A stretch of 55,089 nt of DNA, from positions 1 through 55,089 of the forward strand of contig JALVNE010000004.1 in assembly GCA_027026755.1 (NCBI GenBank), read 5' to 3'. Within the stretch, counting starts at the first letter, position 1. Each line of letters starts with the position of its first letter. Of the stretch, positions 42,498-54,000 are shown piece after piece. This stretch comes from Sedimenticola sp. GTDB lineage: Bacteria; Pseudomonadota; Gammaproteobacteria; Chromatiales; Chromatiaceae. The translations under genes and the position numbers were made by a program. The notes beneath the pieces are model-generated. The model was not told where the DNA came from and did no database searches. It saw only the letters and a list, made by a program, of their open reading frames with translations.

Positions 42498-43956
<1,459 letters not shown>

Positions 43957-43971
43957 GCGCGAGGGTGGGAA

Positions 43972-44039
43972 GGGGTCGGAGTCAAATCACCCGCAGGAGT
44001 GGATATTACACAACGCCATCCTGATTTGACTCCGACCCC
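43972..44039. repeat. REPIN/MITE-like palindromic element, copy 3 (short)
   Basis: A perfect 18-bp inverted repeat (ggggtcggagtcaaatca / complement) encloses only 32 bases, for 68 in total. It lies between the convergent hemF and mpg genes. Confidence 0.85.
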
Positions 44040-44065
44040 GCGGCTGCGACCCTGGGGACATTGGG

Positions 44066-44088
44066 TGTCGGGCTGAAGCCCGACCTAC
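44066..44088. repeat. REP-like hairpin at the mpg 3' end
   Basis: gtcgggctgaagcccgac is a compact palindrome directly after the mpg stop region. Read leftward it has the common REP form GGTCGGGCTTCAGCCCGACA. It may also serve to protect or end transcripts of the convergent genes. Confidence 0.55.
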
Positions 44089-44660
44089 CGTTGATGCAGG
44101 ATGAAACGCCAGGGGCGCTGTTGGTCTTTGTTGCTTGCATAGCCGATACCCACCCGGGGGCCGGCGCTGACGTGGGCGTCGTCCACGGGCGGCGCGTCTT
44201 CCAGCCACAGATCGGCACCATCCACCGGCAGACCGTTGAATGATCTGTCGATGGCCAGGGCCTGGCAGAGCTTGCCCGGCCCGTTACACAGCTGCTTTTC
44301 CGCCACCCCGCCACGCAGAGCCACCATCTGTTCCACCCCGAGAACGGGACGCAGGGCCCGCACCAGCACTGCCTGGGGATGACCTTCCTCGCCGGTAACG
44401 ATATTGAGCATGTGATACATGCCGTATATCAGGTACACATAGTAATGCCCGGCAGAACCATACATGACCTGGGTGCGGGGCGTGCAGCCACGGGAGGCAT
44501 GGCAGGCCGTATCGTCCTCTCCCAGGTAGGCCTCGGTTTCGACGATGATGCCGCCCAAAACCTGGCCCTGGTGGCGGCGCAGCAGCTTCTTGCCCAGCAT
44601 GTCCCGGGCCAGGGTGACGGCATCCCGGGCAAAGAACTCCCGGGTCAGCACATGGCTCAT
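44085..44660 (-). CDS. 3-methyladenine DNA glycosylase (AAG/MPG type)
   Basis: Excises alkylated purines. It has 191 residues, with the catalytic Glu in IVETEAYLGEDD, the conserved HASRGCTPRTQVMYGSAGHYYVYLIYG block in part, and NGPGKLCQAL. It overlaps the Rieske gene by ATGA as the last gene of a leftward operon. Confidence 0.94.
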   Translation of the reverse strand: MSHVLTREFFARDAVTLARDMLGKKLLRRHQGQVLGGIIVETEAYLGEDDTACHASRGCTPRTQVMYGSAGHYYVYLIYGMYHMLNIVTGEEGHPQAVLVRALRPVLGVEQMVALRGGVAEKQLCNGPGKLCQALAIDRSFNGLPVDGADLWLEDAPPVDDAHVSAGPRVGIGYASNKDQQRPWRFILHQR

Positions 44661-44995
44661 GTTTCCACAACCACCCAGCCGTCACTGACCCAGGCGGGAA
44701 CGGCCTGCAGGCTGTCTCCGGCGCAGGGGCCGCGCACGCAATAGCCATCCTCGGGACGAAACAGAGCGCCGTGAGTGGCGCATTGGAGAAACTTGTTCTC
44801 CATGTCGAAAAACCGGTCCGGTTGCCACTCCAGATTGACACCCGTGTGAGGACAACGATTGAGGTACACATGAATATCCTTGCCCTGGCGCACCACGATA
44901 AGAGAAATCTCTTGTCCCCGGGAAGCGCTCATGCGGTAGCCCCGGGCTTGCTTTTCCTCCAGTTCATCGAGGGCGCAGAGCCGCTGTTTCCTCAT
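44657..44995 (-). CDS. Rieske [2Fe-2S] ferredoxin-like protein
   Basis: A 112-residue soluble protein with both Rieske boxes, CPHTGVNL and CATHGALF, and the cluster-cover segment GYCVRGPCAGDSL. It carries no membrane anchor, so it is an electron carrier or a subunit for an unknown enzyme. The ATG at 44995 overlaps the PfkB stop by ATGA; a longer frame to 45190 lies inside pfkB in another frame. Confidence 0.9.
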   Translation of the reverse strand: MRKQRLCALDELEEKQARGYRMSASRGQEISLIVVRQGKDIHVYLNRCPHTGVNLEWQPDRFFDMENKFLQCATHGALFRPEDGYCVRGPCAGDSLQAVPAWVSDGWVVVET

Positions 44996-45861
44996 ATCAC
45001 CAGGCCTTCCCTGCCGCACTTGGCGGAGGCCAATTTCACCGCCTGGGTGAGCACATCCTGGAGGGGAAGTCCCTGCAACAGGCCATGGATGACCCCGGCA
45101 TTGAACACATCGCCCGCGCCCAGGCTGTCCACCACCTCTACCGCGGGAGCCCGGGCATGAAGGATCTCTCCGTCGGTACAACGGCACCAAGCGCCCTGGG
45201 CGCCCCAGGCCAGAAAGGCAGGTCCCGTTCCGATTCCCTCGCGCAGAAAGCGCTCCGGCGAGTCGAATCCCTGCGCCAGCACCCAGGCCCGCGAGAACAG
45301 CAACAGGTCGGGCAGGGCGAACAGGGCTTCGATTCCCTGCCGGGGCTTCTCCACTTCCAGGGAACAGGGGATGCCCAGCCGCCTGGTCTTTTCCAGCATC
45401 AGCTTCAGCTCCGCCAGGTTGCGCCCCTCGAAATGAATCCAGTCGAAACCCTGAAGTTCCATCTCATCGAAATCCGGGAACCCGTACTCGGGCAGATCCC
45501 GATAATGGACGATGGTGCGGCTGCCGCTGTCCGCGCTCAGGGTGATGTAGGAAGTGGGAAGCTTGCCCGCCGGGGGGCGCGCCACCGCCGAGACATCGAC
45601 GTCATGCAGGGCCAGGTCCGCCAGCACCAGGTCGCTGTCCGCCTCTACGGGAAGCACGCCCGCCCAGGCGGTGGAATGGCCAAGTTGGCTGAGTATCACC
45701 AGGGTGTTGGTGGCATTCCCGCCCCGGGAACGGCGCTGGGAAAGGGCGCGGACCTCCGCATCTTCCCGGGGGTAGGACGGCACCCTGTTGACGATATCCA
45801 GGGTGGCGATGCCGACAGCCAGAATGCGTGGCACGAAATGCGGCTTCCCTCTATCCGCCAA
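44992..45861 (-). CDS. PfkB-family carbohydrate kinase
   Basis: A 289-residue ribokinase-like enzyme with the sugar-site GGNATNT near residue 47 and the catalytic anion hole DSLGAGDVFNAG near residue 248. The order of motifs, and the short length, resembles ketohexokinase-like members; the sugar cannot be fixed. It overlaps the coiled-coil gene upstream by 11 bases and the Rieske gene downstream. Confidence 0.9.
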   Translation of the reverse strand: MADRGKPHFVPRILAVGIATLDIVNRVPSYPREDAEVRALSQRRSRGGNATNTLVILSQLGHSTAWAGVLPVEADSDLVLADLALHDVDVSAVARPPAGKLPTSYITLSADSGSRTIVHYRDLPEYGFPDFDEMELQGFDWIHFEGRNLAELKLMLEKTRRLGIPCSLEVEKPRQGIEALFALPDLLLFSRAWVLAQGFDSPERFLREGIGTGPAFLAWGAQGAWCRCTDGEILHARAPAVEVVDSLGAGDVFNAGVIHGLLQGLPLQDVLTQAVKLASAKCGREGLVI

Positions 45862-46390
45862 GGACGCCGAGCAGCAAGGCGATCACCCCTTCCCTGCCAT
45901 TGCCGCGGGCCATGATCTCCAGCGCCAGTACCGCGCCGGCGCCACCGAGGATGACCCCCAGCAATATACCCCGAATGAAAGGCGCCCGGGTAACGGCGTC
46001 GATGCCCACGACACCCTGACGGCGGTGCATGCGCTCATCACGCAGATCCGTGACCTTGGCGTCCTCCACGCCTTCCTGTATGGAGTACAGGGTGTTTTCC
46101 AGTTGCCGGCGGGCATTCTCCGCTTCCTGGCGCAGGTATTCGGCTTCTTCTGCTTCCACCACGGCCTTGTCCAGTTCCTGGCGCAGGCGGTCGATTTCGG
46201 TATTGGCGTCTTCCAGCTGATCCTCGAGAAACTGCTGGGCCTCTTCCATGGCCTTCAGCCCTTTCTCCCTCTCCTGCAGGGATTCGAGGTACTCATCCAT
46301 CTCCTGGCGGGCAGATTCCTGGGATACGGGATCCAGCCGGGTTTCATCCAGTCCGCGGTGAATATCTTTGCTAGTGCTAAGGTCGTCCAC
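45851..46390 (-). CDS. Coiled-coil protein with C-terminal membrane segments
   Basis: A 179-residue protein starting with GTG behind GGAGAGGA. Residues 25-105 form a long, highly charged coiled coil (EEAQQFLEDQLEDANTEIDR and on), and the C-terminus has two hydrophobic stretches (FIRGILLGVILGGAGAVLALEI; VIALLLGVLGG). It is not a family I can name; a tail-anchored scaffold is plausible. It is first in the operon with PfkB, Rieske and mpg. Confidence 0.8.
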   Translation of the reverse strand: MDDLSTSKDIHRGLDETRLDPVSQESARQEMDEYLESLQEREKGLKAMEEAQQFLEDQLEDANTEIDRLRQELDKAVVEAEEAEYLRQEAENARRQLENTLYSIQEGVEDAKVTDLRDERMHRRQGVVGIDAVTRAPFIRGILLGVILGGAGAVLALEIMARGNGREGVIALLLGVLGG

Positions 46391-46416
46391 AAATCCTCTC
46401 CATCTCCACCGATTGC

Positions 46417-46977
46417 TCAGCTTCCGCTTCCCAGCAAAGCCTTCTTGAGACTGCCGGTCACGGGCTCTCTCCCTATCCAGACACTCAACAGGGCCCTGGC
46501 AAAATCCGCGCCGGGGATCACCCCTTGCTCCACACCCTTGACGACCACCCTGACACCCTCTCCGGGCAGGTAGTCCAGCAAAACGGTATCGCCCTTGCTC
46601 AGAGTGACAAACATGTTCTTGAACTGCTGCAGGCGCTCTCGCAGGGACGGAAGTTGCCCAGGGGCGACATTGGCCTCGAAGCCTTCATCCCACCCTTTGT
46701 CCAGCTTTTTCTTGTCCACCTTGGAATACAGAAAATCCATGCTCATGCGCCATGGCTGATCGGCCGCCAGAATCGAAGGGGCATCCTTGCTCTTTGCCGG
46801 CAGGTACAAGGCGGCGACATAGATATCGAAGAAGAACTTTTCCCGGACACCGGCACCGTTGAGAACCAGTTCCCGGCCTTCCAGGGAAATCGTCTCCGGC
46901 AGGTTCACGCCCTCCACGGTCCTTGCGACTGCCACCGCAGACATCAGCCCCATACCCAACAAGATCAGCCAACGCAT
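46417..46977 (-). CDS. Chalcone isomerase-like secreted protein
   Basis: A 186-residue protein with a signal peptide (LILLGMGLMSAVAVA). It belongs to the bacterial CHI-like family: VNLPETISLEGRELVLNGAGVREKFFFDIYVAALYLP in part (GAGVREKFFFDIYVAALYL is typical). Bacterial members are periplasmic and of unknown substrate. It stands alone. Confidence 0.86.
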   Translation of the reverse strand: MRWLILLGMGLMSAVAVARTVEGVNLPETISLEGRELVLNGAGVREKFFFDIYVAALYLPAKSKDAPSILAADQPWRMSMDFLYSKVDKKKLDKGWDEGFEANVAPGQLPSLRERLQQFKNMFVTLSKGDTVLLDYLPGEGVRVVVKGVEQGVIPGADFARALLSVWIGREPVTGSLKKALLGSGS

Positions 46978-47115
46978 ACTGTCCCTCCTCCCGGGAACAA
47001 GAATCGGTCATGAGGAAAATCCTGCCTTTCCCGCATCATGGGCCATTTATGCACCAATACGAGGGTAAATTCAAGCAGTTAACCCACGACGGCGGTCGCC
47101 GGGACGCTTCCCCGT

Positions 47116-47553
47116 TCAGGTTTCCAGCCAAAAGGTTACCGGCCCGTCATTGGTCAGGGAAACCTGCATATCCGCCCCGAACCGCCCCGCCGCGACAGGG
47201 GAATGCTGCTCCCTGGCCCGTTGCAGCAGGTGATGGAACAGGCGGCGTCCCTCTTCAGGAGGCGCCGCCGTGGAAAAGCCCGGGCGCGTTCCCTTGCGGG
47301 TGTCTGCCGGCAGGGTGAACTGGGGCACCAGCAGCAGGCCACCCTCCACGTCCACCAGGCTGCGGTTCATGCGTCCCTCCCCGTCGGGAAACACCCGGTA
47401 TCCCAGCAGCCGTTGCAGCAGGCGCTCGGCCCGCGCCTCGTCATCGCCTTTCTGCACCCCCACCAGCACCAGCAGGCCGGGGCCGATTTCCCCGATGAGT
47501 TCATCATCGACCCGCACGGCGGCCTGGCTCACCCGTTGCAGCAGGCCAATCAT
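47116..47553 (-). CDS. dtd: D-aminoacyl-tRNA deacylase
   Basis: Hydrolyses D-aminoacyl-tRNAs. It has 145 residues, with [10 protein letters not shown] at the start, [16 protein letters not shown], and the cross-subunit motif NDGPVTF near the end. The ATG at 47553 overlaps the pip stop by ATGA; the longer frame is a shadow inside pip. Confidence 0.95.
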   Translation of the reverse strand: MIGLLQRVSQAAVRVDDELIGEIGPGLLVLVGVQKGDDEARAERLLQRLLGYRVFPDGEGRMNRSLVDVEGGLLLVPQFTLPADTRKGTRPGFSTAAPPEEGRRLFHHLLQRAREQHSPVAAGRFGADMQVSLTNDGPVTFWLET

Positions 47554-48500
47554 GACAGGCGCTCGGCAAACCTGTCCGTGGCATCGACCAGGGCAGCCCG
47601 GGTGGCCGGCTCTGCCGCGGAATGGCCGGCATCGGGAATGATGTGCAGCTCGCTCTGAGGCCAGTGCCGGTGAAGCTCCCAGGCGTTTTCCAGGGGGCAG
47701 ATGACGTCGTAACGCCCATGGACGATGATGCCGGGAATGCCGGCCAGCTTTCCTGCTTCGTCCAACAGCTGATTGGGCAGGAGGAAAGCATTGTTCACGA
47801 AATAGTGGCACTCGATACGCGCCATGGCCAGGGCCACATGGGGCTGGGCAAAGTGCTGCTCCACGGCTTCGTCCTGCAGCAGGGTGGCGGTGCGGCCTTC
47901 CCATACGGACCAGGCCTTGGCCGCCGCCATGCGCCGCAGTTCATCCTGGCCGGTGAGCAGCTCGTAGTAAGCGCTCACCATGTTCCCCCGTTTCTCCCTG
48001 GCCACCGGCGCCTGGAAATCTGCCCAGAAATCCGGGAACAGGCGGCTGGCGCCCTCCTGGTAGAACCACTGTATCTCCCGCGGTCGGCACAGGAAGACGC
48101 CCCGCAGAATCAGGCCGCTGACTCTTTCCGGATAGCTTTGGGCATAGGCCAGAGCCAGGGTCGAGCCCCAGGAGCCGCCGAACAACAGCCATTTGTCCAG
48201 TCCCAGGGTCTGGCGCAGCTTCTCCATGTCTTCCACCAGGTGCCAGGTGGTGTTGTCCTGGAGGCTGGCATGGGGCGTGGAACGGCCGCTGCCGCGCTGG
48301 TCGAAAAGGATGATGTGGTAACGCTCAGGATCGAAGAAGCGCCGATGATAGGGTTCGCATCCCGCACCTGGGCCGCCATGCAGAAAAAGCACCGGAATGC
48401 CCTTGCGTCTGCCACATTCCTCCACATACAGGCTGTGTACATCATCCACCTGCAGACGCCAGTGATGGAAAGGCTCGATATCCGGGTACAGGTCCTTCAA
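47550..48500 (-). CDS. pip: Proline iminopeptidase
   Basis: Removes N-terminal proline from peptides. It is a 316-residue alpha/beta hydrolase of family S33. The oxyanion HGGPGAG is near residue 40, the nucleophile Ser is in [10 protein letters not shown], and a late Asp/His pair lies in HGRYDVICP and PDAGHS. It overlaps its neighbours by ATGA on both sides. Confidence 0.95.
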   Translation of the reverse strand: MKDLYPDIEPFHHWRLQVDDVHSLYVEECGRRKGIPVLFLHGGPGAGCEPYHRRFFDPERYHIILFDQRGSGRSTPHASLQDNTTWHLVEDMEKLRQTLGLDKWLLFGGSWGSTLALAYAQSYPERVSGLILRGVFLCRPREIQWFYQEGASRLFPDFWADFQAPVAREKRGNMVSAYYELLTGQDELRRMAAAKAWSVWEGRTATLLQDEAVEQHFAQPHVALAMARIECHYFVNNAFLLPNQLLDEAGKLAGIPGIIVHGRYDVICPLENAWELHRHWPQSELHIIPDAGHSAAEPATRAALVDATDRFAERLS

Positions 48501-49981
48501 CGGCGGCCACCCAGCAAAGAGCCGAGAATGCCCCGCACCAGGCGGCGCCCCAGGGAACTGCTCACGGAACGAACCATACTCTTGGCCGCCGCTTCCCAGA
48601 TGCTCTGGCGATTGGAGCGCCGTGCCGGTTTCTTTGCCTTCTTCGCCGCTTTCTCCTGCTCCTTGCGCGCTTTTTCCGCCGCTTCCACCCGGGCTTCCTC
48701 CCTGGCCCGCAGCTTCAGCATTTCATAGGCGGACTCCCGGTCGATCTTCTGCTCGTAGCGTCCCCGGATAGGGGAGCGGGCGCGAATCTCCTTGCGTTCC
48801 GCCGCAGTCAGGGGACCAATGCGCGATCCCGGCGGCCGGATCAGAATGCGCTGCACCGGGGTGGGCGCGCCCCGGCCATCGAGCACGGAAACCAGGGCCT
48901 CCCCCGTGCCCAGCTCGGTGATGGCCTTGACCGTATCCACCTCGGGATTCTCGCGGAAAGTCTCCGCCACCAGGCGCACGGCCTTCTTGTCTTTTGGCGT
49001 GAAGGCCCGCAGGGCATGCTGGATCTTGGTGCCCAGCTGCCCCAGAATCTCCGTGGGAACATCCAGGGGGCTCTGGGTGATGAAATACACCCCCACGCCC
49101 TTGGAACGGATCAGCCGCACCACCTGCTCGATCTTTTCGATGAGCGCCTTGGGCGCGCCATCGAACAGCAAGTGAGCCTCGTCGAAGAACAGCACCATCA
49201 CCGGCTTTTCCGGATTGCCCACCTCCGGCAGCTGTTCGAACAGTTCCGCCAGCAGCCAGATGAGGAAGCTGGCATACACCCGGGGGGACTGGTGGATGAG
49301 CTTGGTCACATCCATGATGGAAACCACGCCCTTGCCGGAGAAATCCGTAATCATCAGGTCTTCCAGACGCAGGGCCGGCTCGCCGAACAGATGCTCGGCA
49401 CCCTGCTCCTCCAGAATCAGCAGACGCCGCTGTATGGCGCCCACGCTGGCGGTGGATATGTTGCCGTATTCGGCCGAGAGTTCCTTGCGATGCTCCGCCA
49501 TCCAGTTGAGCATGGCGCGCAAATCCTTGAGATCGAGCAGCAGCAGGCCATTGTCATCGGCGATGCTGAAAGCGGCATACATGACCCCGGTCTGGGTTTC
49601 GTTCAGCTCCAGGAGGCTGGACAGCAGCAAAGGCCCCATGTCGGAGATGGTGGTGCGCACGGGCTGGCCCAGCTTGCCGAACATGTCCCAGAAGATGACC
49701 GGATTGGGATGCAGGGTGAAATCCTCCATGCCGATGGTCTGCACCCGCTCGTCGATCTTGGGGTGCGGCTTGCCCGGCATGGCCATGCCGGAAAGATCCC
49801 CTTTCACGTCCGCCATGAACACCGGCACGCCGATATCGGAAAAACCCTCCGCCAGGATCTGCAAAGTCACTGTCTTGCCCGTGCCCGTGGCGCCGGCAAT
49901 CATGCCGTGACGGTTGGCCTTGTCGGCGCGGAACATGACTTTTTTGCGGCCATTGCCGCCAATCAGGAATTCAATGCTCAT
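48497..49981 (-). CDS. HerA-like/DUF853 ATPase (YjgR)
   Basis: A P-loop ATPase of about 494 residues from the ATG at 49981 (the frame is open to 50008). It has Walker A GATGTGKT, a FMADVKGDLSGMA block, Walker B VMVLFFDEAHLLF and a basic C-terminal tail (RKEQEKAAKKAKKPARRS). It is relative of the HerA/FtsK DNA pumps; the cellular role of YjgR is not established. It overlaps ypfJ and pip by ATGA. Confidence 0.92.
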   Translation of the reverse strand: MSIEFLIGGNGRKKVMFRADKANRHGMIAGATGTGKTVTLQILAEGFSDIGVPVFMADVKGDLSGMAMPGKPHPKIDERVQTIGMEDFTLHPNPVIFWDMFGKLGQPVRTTISDMGPLLLSSLLELNETQTGVMYAAFSIADDNGLLLLDLKDLRAMLNWMAEHRKELSAEYGNISTASVGAIQRRLLILEEQGAEHLFGEPALRLEDLMITDFSGKGVVSIMDVTKLIHQSPRVYASFLIWLLAELFEQLPEVGNPEKPVMVLFFDEAHLLFDGAPKALIEKIEQVVRLIRSKGVGVYFITQSPLDVPTEILGQLGTKIQHALRAFTPKDKKAVRLVAETFRENPEVDTVKAITELGTGEALVSVLDGRGAPTPVQRILIRPPGSRIGPLTAAERKEIRARSPIRGRYEQKIDRESAYEMLKLRAREEARVEAAEKARKEQEKAAKKAKKPARRSNRQSIWEAAAKSMVRSVSSSLGRRLVRGILGSLLGGRR

Positions 49982-50817
49982 AGGCTTGCTGCTCTGAAAG
50001 TATCGCAATCATTGATATCGCCAGTCTTCACGCCGATGCTGAACCAGCGCTGACGCTGCCTGGAGGTGCCATGGGTAAAACCATCCGGTCGCACCCGGCC
50101 CGTGGCCTGGCGCTGCAGCTTGTCGTCGCCAATGGCGCTGGCGGCGTTCAGGGCTTCTTCCAGGTCACCGGCTTCAAGAAACTTCCTGGCCCGCTGGGTG
50201 TGATTCACCCAGACCCCGGCCAGACAGTCCGCCTGCAGTTCCAGGCGCACGGAAGCCGAATCCGCTCCCTTGCTGCCACGGGGCACCTTTTTCGTGTAGC
50301 CCAGCAGGTTCTGGACATGATGACCCACCTCATGGGCAATGACATAGGCCTGGGCCAGATCTCCCGGCGCCTTGAAGCGGCGCTTCAGCTCGTCATAGAA
50401 AGCCAGGTCGATATAGACCTTGTGATCGCCGGGACAGTAGAAAGGCCCCATGGCCGTCTGGGCCATGCCGCAGGCGGACTGCACCCCGCCGGTGAATATC
50501 ACCAGCTTGGGTTCCTCATAACGTTTGCCATACTTTTTGAACACCTGATTCCACACATCCTCGGTATCCGCCAGCACCACCTTGACGAAATCCACCTGCT
50601 CCTGCTCCTGTGGCGTGGGCTGGTAGTCCACCTGTCTGGTAGCGGTTGTGCCACCAAGCTGGCTGCCCATGTTCATCACCAGCCGGGGGTCCACCCCGAA
50701 ATACATGGCAACCAAAGCCAGCAGAATCGTACCGATACCAATGCCGCCGGCCTTGCCCACCCGCATGCCCCTGCGGTCTTCCACGTTGCTGCTGCGACGG
50801 CGTCCTCGCCATTTCAT
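49978..50817 (-). CDS. YpfJ-family neutral zinc metallopeptidase
   Basis: A 279-residue protein with one N-terminal membrane helix (GIGIGTILLALVAMYFGV) and a zincin-like domain with the metal motif HEVGHHVQ and the downstream LQADCLAGVWVNH. It is predicted to act on the periplasmic side. It is the first gene of the ypfJ-yjgR-pip-dtd overlapping operon. Confidence 0.92.
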   Translation of the reverse strand: MKWRGRRRSSNVEDRRGMRVGKAGGIGIGTILLALVAMYFGVDPRLVMNMGSQLGGTTATRQVDYQPTPQEQEQVDFVKVVLADTEDVWNQVFKKYGKRYEEPKLVIFTGGVQSACGMAQTAMGPFYCPGDHKVYIDLAFYDELKRRFKAPGDLAQAYVIAHEVGHHVQNLLGYTKKVPRGSKGADSASVRLELQADCLAGVWVNHTQRARKFLEAGDLEEALNAASAIGDDKLQRQATGRVRPDGFTHGTSRQRQRWFSIGVKTGDINDCDTFRAASL

Positions 50818-50971
50818 ATTCTGTAACCATCTCCTGGGAAAAGTGGATTCAAGGATAGTGGCAACGCGCCTTCCTTAGCAAGCCTGAGCGGACAAAACGC
50901 CCGCCCAATATGTCTGCATCATTGCTAGAATACGGCGCCAGGCATTGTTCGTTATCCTGAAGGAATCCCTC

Positions 50972-51061
50972 ATGCATCCATTGGTATCCCAGCTTCGGCT
51001 CGCCCCGCAGTCCGGAGGGATCAGGCGCGCCGCGCCGGAACCGACGCCGGTGGGAAACTGA
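50972..51061 (+). other. Possible 29-codon ORF upstream of the SNF2 gene
   Basis: ATG at 50972 follows AAGGAA at good spacing, reads 29 codons (MHPLVSQLRLAPQSGG and on) and stops 12 bases before the GTG of the helicase gene. A TGCTAGAAT extended -10 lies at 50923-50931. It may be a leader peptide; homology is unknown. Confidence 0.3.
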
Positions 51062-51073
51062 CCAAGGGCCACA

Positions 51074-54000
51074 GTGAAAACACCCTCACGCACCGATATC
51101 CGCCGCGAATGCGGGAATACCTTCTACAACCGTGGCGCGTCCTACCAGCGCCATGGCGCTGTGCTGGAACTGCAGATCAAGCGCGAAACGGCGAATGAAA
51201 TCTTTTTCCACGCCAGCACCCGGGGTTCCGGCACCCAGCCTTACCAGCAGGAAGTGGTCCTTCGTAACCATGGCAAGACCTGCGCAGTGGAAGGATTTTG
51301 CAGTTGCCCCGTGTACTACAACTGCAAGCATGTGGTGGCCGCCTGTCTGGAATTCATCGAACAAAAACAGCAGCTGTCCGGAACTACGGGTGCCGATGTA
51401 TCACAATGGCTGCGCAACCTGGAAAACAGCGCCCTCGACCCGGCATCGGATGTCACTGAGGAGCCAGGTGAATTTCTGGCTTTCCTGCTCGTTCCCGGCG
51501 CCCGCCCCCTGGAATACGATGTAGAGTTCAAGTCGGTGCGCCGCCTCAAGCGGGGAGGCCTGGGTAAATCCCGAAACGTCTCAAACAATTCGCTGTCCGG
51601 TTATTACGGCAAACCCCGCTATTTCGTACCCGAAGATGATGAAATCATCAAGCTGGTCCGTATCAGCCAGGGCCATGCATGGAATCACACCCCCCTGCGC
51701 GGCGCGGCGGGCGCCCTGGCACTGAAAAGGATGGTGCGCAGCGGCCGCTGTTTCCTGCTTCAGGTCGATGAGGATCATCAGGCGCAATGGGACGAGAGCA
51801 AACGCCGGCTGCATCTGGAATGGCAGCCCCACCCTTCCGGGGCGCTGGAACTGAAACTGGGCGTGGAAGGCGGTGGCCAGATCGTCTTGACGGACCCGGT
51901 CGCTTTCATCGACACCGACACCAATACAGTGGGCTGGCTGGATACCTGCGGTTTCAATATCGAACAAATCCGGCAACTGCGCAAAGCCCCGCTGCTGGAA
52001 GAAGAACAGGCACGCCAGCTCAGCCGCGAACTGCTGCTCGAGCACCCCGGGCTGGCCCTGCCGCTGCCGGTTGAACTGCCGGTCACCCGCATCGAAGATG
52101 TGGCTCCGACGCCACAACTGATCTTGCATAAAGGCGACACGCCTTACGGCATCACCCAGTTGGCGGAACTGCGTTTCGACTACGACGGGCATAGCATCCT
52201 GCCGCTGCCGGTGGTGGAAACCAGTGTCAGCGAGAATGAGCAACAACTGATTCAGATACAGCGGGACCTGGAAGCCGAAAGCAAAGCGACGGACACGCTG
52301 GAATCACTGGGCTTCCGGTTTCTGGTCCTGGATGACAACCACCTGGCGGCCTTCGTGGCAGCCGATTCTCTGGTGGAAGCCGCGGGATTATGGAAAACCT
52401 TTCTGGATGAGGCCATGCCTGAACTGGAGGAACAGGGCTGGCAGATTCTGGTGGACGAATCCTTCAACATGGGCTTCCACGAAGCGGAAAGCTGGTGGGG
52501 CGAGCTGGATGAACAGGACAATGGCTGGTTCTCCATGAGCCTGGAAGTGGAGATCCAGGGCCAGCGGATGCCGCTGCTGCCCCTGCTCGGCCCGGTGATC
52601 GAGGCCTACGACCCCGGCGACCTCCCGGAAACCCTGCAAATCCCCCTGGGTAACAGCCAGTACCTCAGCGTGCCGGGTGAAAAAATTCGCCCCTGGCTGG
52701 AAACCATCATCGAACTGTTCGACAGCAAGCCCCAGGACAAACTGGAACTGTCCCGCTTCGACGCCGCCCTGCTGCCCGACATGGTCGAACAGGGCGACAT
52801 GCACTGGCAGGGCGGCGATCAGTTGCGCGAACTGGGCAGGCGCCTGAAGAACTTCAAGGCCATCGAGTCCGTGCCGCCGCCAAAAGGCTTCACCGGCACC
52901 CTGCGGGATTACCAGAAAACCGGCTACGACTGGCTGCATTTCCTTGCCGACTACGGCCTGGCGGGCATCCTGGCCGATGACATGGGACTGGGCAAGACGG
53001 TGCAGACCCTGGCTTTTCTCGCCAGCCAGAAACAACAGGGCAAGCTGGAACAACCCGCCCTGATCATCGCCCCCACCAGCCTCATGAGCAACTGGCGGCG
53101 CGAGGCCCAGACCTTCACCCCGAACCTGAAGGTGCTGATACTGCAAGGGCCGGAGCGTCACCAACGCTTCGAGCACATCGAAAGTCACGACCTGATTCTC
53201 ACCACTTACCCCCTGCTTCCCAGGGACAAGGACAAACTGCTGGCGCATCGCTACAGCTTCCTGATTCTGGACGAGGCCCAGGTGATAAAAAACCCCAAGG
53301 CCCAGGCCGCGCGCATCGTGCGCCAGATCGACGCCGGACAGCGCCTATCCCTCACCGGCACCCCCATGGAAAACCATCTAGGCGAACTCTGGGCCCAGTT
53401 CGACTTCCTCATGCCGGGCTTTCTCGGCGACCAGACCACCTTCAAGCGCCTCTACCGCACCCCCATTGAAAAACACGGCGACGAGGCGCGGCAGGCGCGG
53501 CTGCGGCGGCGCATCGCCCCCTTCATGCTGCGCCGGCGCAAGGACGAAGTGGAAAAGGACCTGCCCGCCAAAACCGAAATCATCCGCAGCGTGCCCCTGG
53601 GCGAATCCCAGGCCGCCCTGTACGAAACCATCCGCCTGAGCATGGAAAAGAAAGTGCGTGACGCCATTGCCAGCAAGGGCCTGGCGCGCAGCCATATCAC
53701 CATACTGGACGCCCTGCTCAAACTGCGCCAGACCTGCTGCGACCCGCGCCTGCTCAAACTCGAGCAGGCCACCAAGGTCCGGGAATCAGCCAAGCTGGAG
53801 CTGCTCATGTCCCTGCTGCCGGAAATGCTGGACGAAGGCCGGCGCGTGCTGCTGTTCTCCCAGTTCACCACCATGCTCGGGCTGATTCAAAAAGAACTGG
53901 ACAAGCGCAAGATTGCCTACAGCAAACTCACCGGCCAGACCCGCAAGCGTGACGCAGCCATCGAACGCTTCACCAGCGGCAAGGCGGATGTGTTCCTCAT

